Shown here: positions 60,663 to 64,000 of the stretch, one piece after another
Position numbering within the stretch: the first letter of the stretch is position 1
Layout of the letters: every line of letters starts with the position of its first letter
The notes under the pieces: model-generated
Told to the model about the DNA's origin: nothing
Seen by the model: the letters and a program-made list of their open reading frames with translations, nothing else
Database searches by the model: none
Assembly: GCF_900104635.1 (NCBI RefSeq)
Contig: NZ_FNWC01000006.1
Coordinates: 482,011-546,010 of the forward strand
Direction of reading: 5' to 3'
Length of the DNA: 64,000 bases
From: Coprococcus phoceensis
GTDB taxonomy: Bacteria > Bacillota > Clostridia > Lachnospirales > Lachnospiraceae
Program-made: the position numbers and the translations under genes

Positions 60663-62544
60663 GAATCAAAAATCCGGAGTGTCTAAAAACACGGCAAAGA
60701 CAGCAAAACGTCTCCTAAAATATGTAACAGGAATGTATAAAGTGCAGTTTGTTATTGTGTTTGTCTGTATTTTATTAAGTTCTGTGGCATCTATATCAGT
60801 ATCGTTGTCCTTGAAATTTTTATTGGATGATTTTATCATTCCGTTGATCGGACAAAAGCAGCCAAACTTTGCGGAATTATATCAGGCTATGGCGGTGCTG
60901 GGATGTATTTTTCTAGTGGGAGTTGTTTCTACTTTTGTGTATACAAGAATGATGGTAACGATTGGTCAGGGTGTGTTAAAGCAAGTCAGAGATGACATGT
61001 TTGAGCATATGCAGACGCTTCCGATTCGCTACTTTGACCAGAATACAAATGGTTCTATTATGAGTCTTTACACAAATGATACAGATACATTGAGACAGAT
61101 GATCAATCAGTCAATTCCGCAGGCATTGATGTCATTTTTTACAATCATAGTAACATTTATTTCTATGCTTATTTTAAGTCCGTTACTAACTGTACTTGCG
61201 GTTGTGATGATTGGTGTGTTGCTGTTAGTGACAAAGAAAATCGGTGGAAACAGTGGAAAATTCTTTGTTCGCCAGCAGATTGCACTTGCTGATGTGACAG
61301 GATACGTAGAAGAACGTATGAATGGACAGCGTGTTGTAAAAGTGTTTAATCATGAAAATAAATCAAAAGAAGAATTTGACAAGCTAAATGAGCAGCTGTT
61401 CGAAAGCGCGGCAAATGCAAATACGTTTGCAAACATGATGGGACCGGTTATTGGAAATATCGGAAATCTTCAGTTTGTATTGACAGCCGTACTCGGTGGA
61501 TTTTTATCTGTTCGGGGAGTTGGAGGAATTACGCTTGGAGTGATGGCATCTTACCTGCAGTTTACAAAGAGTTTCACACAGCCGTTTATGCAGGTAGCGC
61601 AGCAGTTCAACTCGATTGTAATGGCGCTGGCAGGTGCGGAACGTATTTTCAACTTGATTGATGAAGAACCGGAAATGGATGAAGGATATGTAGAGCTTGT
61701 CAATGCAAAGAAAGATGCACAGGGAAATATTGTAGAGTGCAAAGAGAGAACTGGTATGTGGGCATGGAAACATCCGCACGAAGCAGATGGAACAGTTACT
61801 TACACAGAGCTAAAAGGAGATGTCCGCTTTGAGGATGTCACATTTGGATATAACAGTGACAAAGTTATTCTTCAGGACATCAGTTTGTTTGCAAAGCCAG
61901 GACAGAAACTTGCGTTTGTTGGTTCCACAGGAGCCGGAAAGACGACAATTACGAATTTAATTAATCGTTTCTATGATATTCAGGGCGGAAAGATTCGTTA
62001 TGATGGAATTAATATTACAAAGATTAAAAAAGATGATCTGAGACGTTCGCTTGGCATTGTACTGCAGGATACACATTTGTTCACAGGAACGATTATGGAA
62101 AATATTCGCTATGGAAAGCTGGATGCGACAGATGAAGAGGTGTATGAAGCAGCAAGACTGTCTCATGCGGATCAGTTTATCAGAATGCTCCCAAATGGAT
62201 ACGATACAGTATTAAGTGGTGATGGAGAGGAACTTTCCCAAGGACAACGACAGCTTCTTTCGATTGCGCGAGCAGCAGTTGCGAATCCACCGGTACTGAT
62301 TTTGGATGAAGCGACATCAAGTATCGATACCCGAACAGAGAGTATCGTGCAAAAAGGTATGGATAATCTTATGAAAGGTCGTACCGTGTTTGTAATTGCA
62401 CATAGATTATCGACTATCCGCAATAGTGATGCGATTATCGTATTGGAACATGGAAAGATCATTGAGCGTGGAGATCATGAAGATCTGATTCAGATGAAAG
62501 GAACCTATTATCAGTTGTATACAGGAAAACTGGAATTATCATAG
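60655..62544 (+). CDS. ABC exporter half-transporter with canonical ATP site
   Basis: ATG 60655 (MSKNQKSGVSKNTAKT) after AAAGGAGG; 629 residues. Walker A GSTGAGKTT and Walker B LILDEATSSID are complete; the signature LSQGQRQL is the altered one, as expected of the partner in a heterodimer. A ~40-residue insert (MDEGYVELVNAKKDAQGN... MWAWKHP) lies between the membrane part and the ATPase. The pair probably expels drugs, lipids or peptides. Confidence 0.93.
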   Translation: MSKNQKSGVSKNTAKTAKRLLKYVTGMYKVQFVIVFVCILLSSVASISVSLSLKFLLDDFIIPLIGQKQPNFAELYQAMAVLGCIFLVGVVSTFVYTRMMVTIGQGVLKQVRDDMFEHMQTLPIRYFDQNTNGSIMSLYTNDTDTLRQMINQSIPQALMSFFTIIVTFISMLILSPLLTVLAVVMIGVLLLVTKKIGGNSGKFFVRQQIALADVTGYVEERMNGQRVVKVFNHENKSKEEFDKLNEQLFESAANANTFANMMGPVIGNIGNLQFVLTAVLGGFLSVRGVGGITLGVMASYLQFTKSFTQPFMQVAQQFNSIVMALAGAERIFNLIDEEPEMDEGYVELVNAKKDAQGNIVECKERTGMWAWKHPHEADGTVTYTELKGDVRFEDVTFGYNSDKVILQDISLFAKPGQKLAFVGSTGAGKTTITNLINRFYDIQGGKIRYDGINITKIKKDDLRRSLGIVLQDTHLFTGTIMENIRYGKLDATDEEVYEAARLSHADQFIRMLPNGYDTVLSGDGEELSQGQRQLLSIARAAVANPPVLILDEATSSIDTRTESIVQKGMDNLMKGRTVFVIAHRLSTIRNSDAIIVLEHGKIIERGDHEDLIQMKGTYYQLYTGKLELS

Positions 62545-62589
62545 AGGAGTAGTGAAAGAAAAATAGGAGAAAGGACTTAGGAGAAACAT

Positions 62590-63639
62590 ATGAGTGAGCA
62601 TGTAAAATTAAAAAGGCAAAAGTTGTTGCTTCTGGCATTAAAAACTGCGATCGGAGGAAGTGCAGCAATTTATATTGCGGAAAAGATAGGATTGCAGTTT
62701 GCGCCTTCGGCAGGGATTATTGCCATGCTTTCGCTCGTATCGACAAAATGGGGGACATTAAAGCTGTCCCTCCTCAGAGTCCTTACTTTTTTGATGTCAG
62801 TTGCACTTTGCTGGGGAATTTTTCACTTGATGTCTGGCAAATGGATTGAATTTGGGATTTTTCTGTTTTTCCTGATACTGATCTGTGATAAATTAGGGTG
62901 CAGAAATACGATTTCTGTCAACGCAGTAATCGGAACACATTTTTTGGCTACACAAGACTTTTCGGTTGCATTTATATTTGATGAGTTTTTGCTTGTCGGA
63001 ATAGGAATTACCATTGCGATTATTCTGAATCTCTTTCACATCAATGGAAGTCATGAACAAGATATCATACAAAGTATGCGTCATGTAGAACGCCAGATGC
63101 AGGAAATATTAGAAGAATTGGCAGGATATTTAAAACAACAGGTAATTGGAGAACATGTGTGGAGAGGCATCAGTGCATTGGAAAAAGATTTGGAAGAATT
63201 TGTAGAACAGGCGGTTGAGTATCAGAATAATACATTTCATTCACATCCGAGCTATTATATTTACTATTTTGAGATGCGCTTAAAACAATGTGGGGTGCTG
63301 CAGAGTCTGCATGCGGAGATGCAGAAAATTCGAAATCTTCCCAGACAAGCAGACATTATATCTGATTATATCAAAGAAGTAAAAAAGCATGTCACTGAGA
63401 TGAACGATCCGAAATTACAGATGAAACAACTGGAAAGGGTGCTAGAGCAAATGAAAGAGCATGCTCTTCCGAGAAATTTTGAAGAGTTTGAAAATGAGGC
63501 AAAACTATATCATATTATGATGGATCTAGAAGAGTTTTTGATGTATAAAAAACGCTTTATTGAGTCAATTGATGCAAAACAGTTTCGGATTTATTGGAAG
63601 AGAGAGATTGAAGGTCAATCTTTTAAGGAAAGTAGATAA
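62590..63639 (+). CDS. aromatic acid exporter family (ArAE_1/FUSC-like) membrane protein
   Basis: 349 residues. About five membrane segments in the first ~150 residues (LALKTAIGGSAAIYIAEKIGL, PSAGIIAMLSLVSTKWGT, LLRVLTFLMSVALCWGIF and others), then a ~190-residue helical cytosolic domain. This is the YqjA-like layout of the ArAE_1 group. Substrate unknown. It follows the exporter pair after 45 bases and has AGGAGAAA before the ATG; co-transcription is likely. Confidence 0.82.
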   Translation: MSEHVKLKRQKLLLLALKTAIGGSAAIYIAEKIGLQFAPSAGIIAMLSLVSTKWGTLKLSLLRVLTFLMSVALCWGIFHLMSGKWIEFGIFLFFLILICDKLGCRNTISVNAVIGTHFLATQDFSVAFIFDEFLLVGIGITIAIILNLFHINGSHEQDIIQSMRHVERQMQEILEELAGYLKQQVIGEHVWRGISALEKDLEEFVEQAVEYQNNTFHSHPSYYIYYFEMRLKQCGVLQSLHAEMQKIRNLPRQADIISDYIKEVKKHVTEMNDPKLQMKQLERVLEQMKEHALPRNFEEFENEAKLYHIMMDLEEFLMYKKRFIESIDAKQFRIYWKREIEGQSFKESR

Positions 63640-63705
63640 GAAATGATAGCTATGGGAAGACAAATTGTGCCAATTGTACAAATAAAATAAAAAATATAAA
63701 AAGTA

Positions 63706-63734
63706 TTGACAATTAGAAAGAGGCATGATAGAAT
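63706..63734 (+). promoter_or_regulatory. rRNA operon promoter P1
   Basis: TTGACA (63706-63711) and TAGAAT (63729-63734) with a 17-bp spacer, preceded by A/T-rich DNA. A 17-bp stem-loop region TTCGTCGC/GCGGCGAA (63739-63762) follows. Confidence 0.75.
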
Positions 63735-63830
63735 AACATTCGTCGCTGAGAGATGCGGCGAACACAACAGAGGTTTAAACAGACAGAAATGAATGACAGA
63801 AAAAAGAATCTCAAAAAAATAAAAAAGTTG

Positions 63831-63859
63831 TTGACAAGCGAAAAGAGATGTGGTAATCT
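63831..63859 (+). promoter_or_regulatory. rRNA operon promoter P2
   Basis: TTGACA (63831-63836) and TAATCT (63854-63859) with a 17-bp spacer, again behind an A-rich block. Tandem promoters 125 bp apart are the rule for rrn operons. Confidence 0.75.
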
Positions 63860-63865
63860 AATATA

Positions 63866-64000
63866 GCTGTCGCAAGACAACAAAAACAAAGAACATTGAT
63901 AATTAAACAACAGATGACAAGATAACCCTGAAAGATTCTTAAAAGAGAAAAATTCAGAACAGACATGAAAATGTCAACCTAAAACAGTAAAGGGAAAGAT
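63866..64000 (+). other. rRNA operon leader (16S gene lies beyond the window)
   Basis: The text ACAAAGAACATTGATAATT followed by A-rich sequence and GACAAGATAACC resembles leaders before 16S rRNA in Lachnospiraceae, including the part that carries antitermination signals. No 16S start (AGAGTTTGATCCTGGCTCAG) is reached before the window ends. Identification is from pattern memory. Confidence 0.6.

Overview
The window looks like a chromosomal segment of a low-to-moderate-GC Firmicute of the family Lachnospiraceae (Mediterraneibacter/Dorea-like). I infer this from AGGAGG-type ribosome binding sites, consensus sigma-A promoters, tRNA genes without encoded CCA, a fused accDA gene inside a fabH-acpP-fabK-fabD-fabG-fabF-accB-fabZ-accC operon, type III glutamine synthetase, and an rRNA-operon leader at the right edge. 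Most of it is ordinary core genome. The accessory or decayed parts are the first ~1.3 kb and one insertion sequence near 40-41.6 kb.

Layout. 1-1.3 kb: decayed genes and hairpins. 1.3-5.1 kb: an Rrf2 regulator, two identical-geometry operators, a four-cysteine leader peptide with an intrinsic terminator and a competing antiterminator pairing, then a four-gene polar amino acid (probably cystine) ABC importer. 5.2-9 kb: greA, a cell-wall amidase, a sigma-70-like protein without region 4, and a CNNM/CorC membrane protein. 9-14.4 kb: murB-rapZ-whiA-crh-like cluster, a lipid kinase and an SNF symporter. 14.5-18.4 kb: tRNA-Glu, fba, glnN and a HAAS/DUF1700 membrane protein. 18.6-22 kb: an Asn/Ser/Lys-rich 61-residue protein, an rRNA methyltransferase, rdgB, a phosphoesterase and a seven-tRNA operon (Pro, Gly, Arg, His, Gln, Lys, Leu).

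22.2-38 kb: a divergently placed LacI-type regulator and a nine-gene maltodextrin/glycogen operon. It holds a binding protein and two permeases (no ATPase), then cytosolic pullulanase, GH133 debranching enzyme, phosphorylase, 4-alpha-glucanotransferase, GH13_20 and GH13_31 enzymes. Together they import maltodextrins and convert them to glucose and glucose-1-phosphate.

38-46.2 kb: a BceRS-like two-component pair and a BceAB-like transporter, now separated by a 1.8-kb IS that sits a few bases past the -10 box of the transporter promoter. Next come a membrane-anchored ECF sigma factor with a YARHG domain outside the cell, and a bacteriohemerythrin. 46.2-47 kb: a likely structured non-coding RNA (own promoter and terminator) and a tRNA-Leu on the minus strand. 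47-57.7 kb: the complete type II fatty-acid synthesis/acetyl-CoA carboxylase operon, ending with a MarR (FabT-like) gene and with a FabT-like palindrome at its promoter. 57.7-63.6 kb: a phosphodiesterase, a MarR regulator with a heterodimeric ABC exporter, and an aromatic-acid exporter-like protein. 63.7-64 kb: tandem promoters and leader of an rRNA operon.

The best candidates for undescribed biology are the cysteine leader/attenuator, the membrane-tethered sigma factor with YARHG domain, the intergenic structured RNA at 46.4-46.8 kb, and the sigma-70 relative lacking region 4. All functional statements are read from the sequence by eye; no database search was run.
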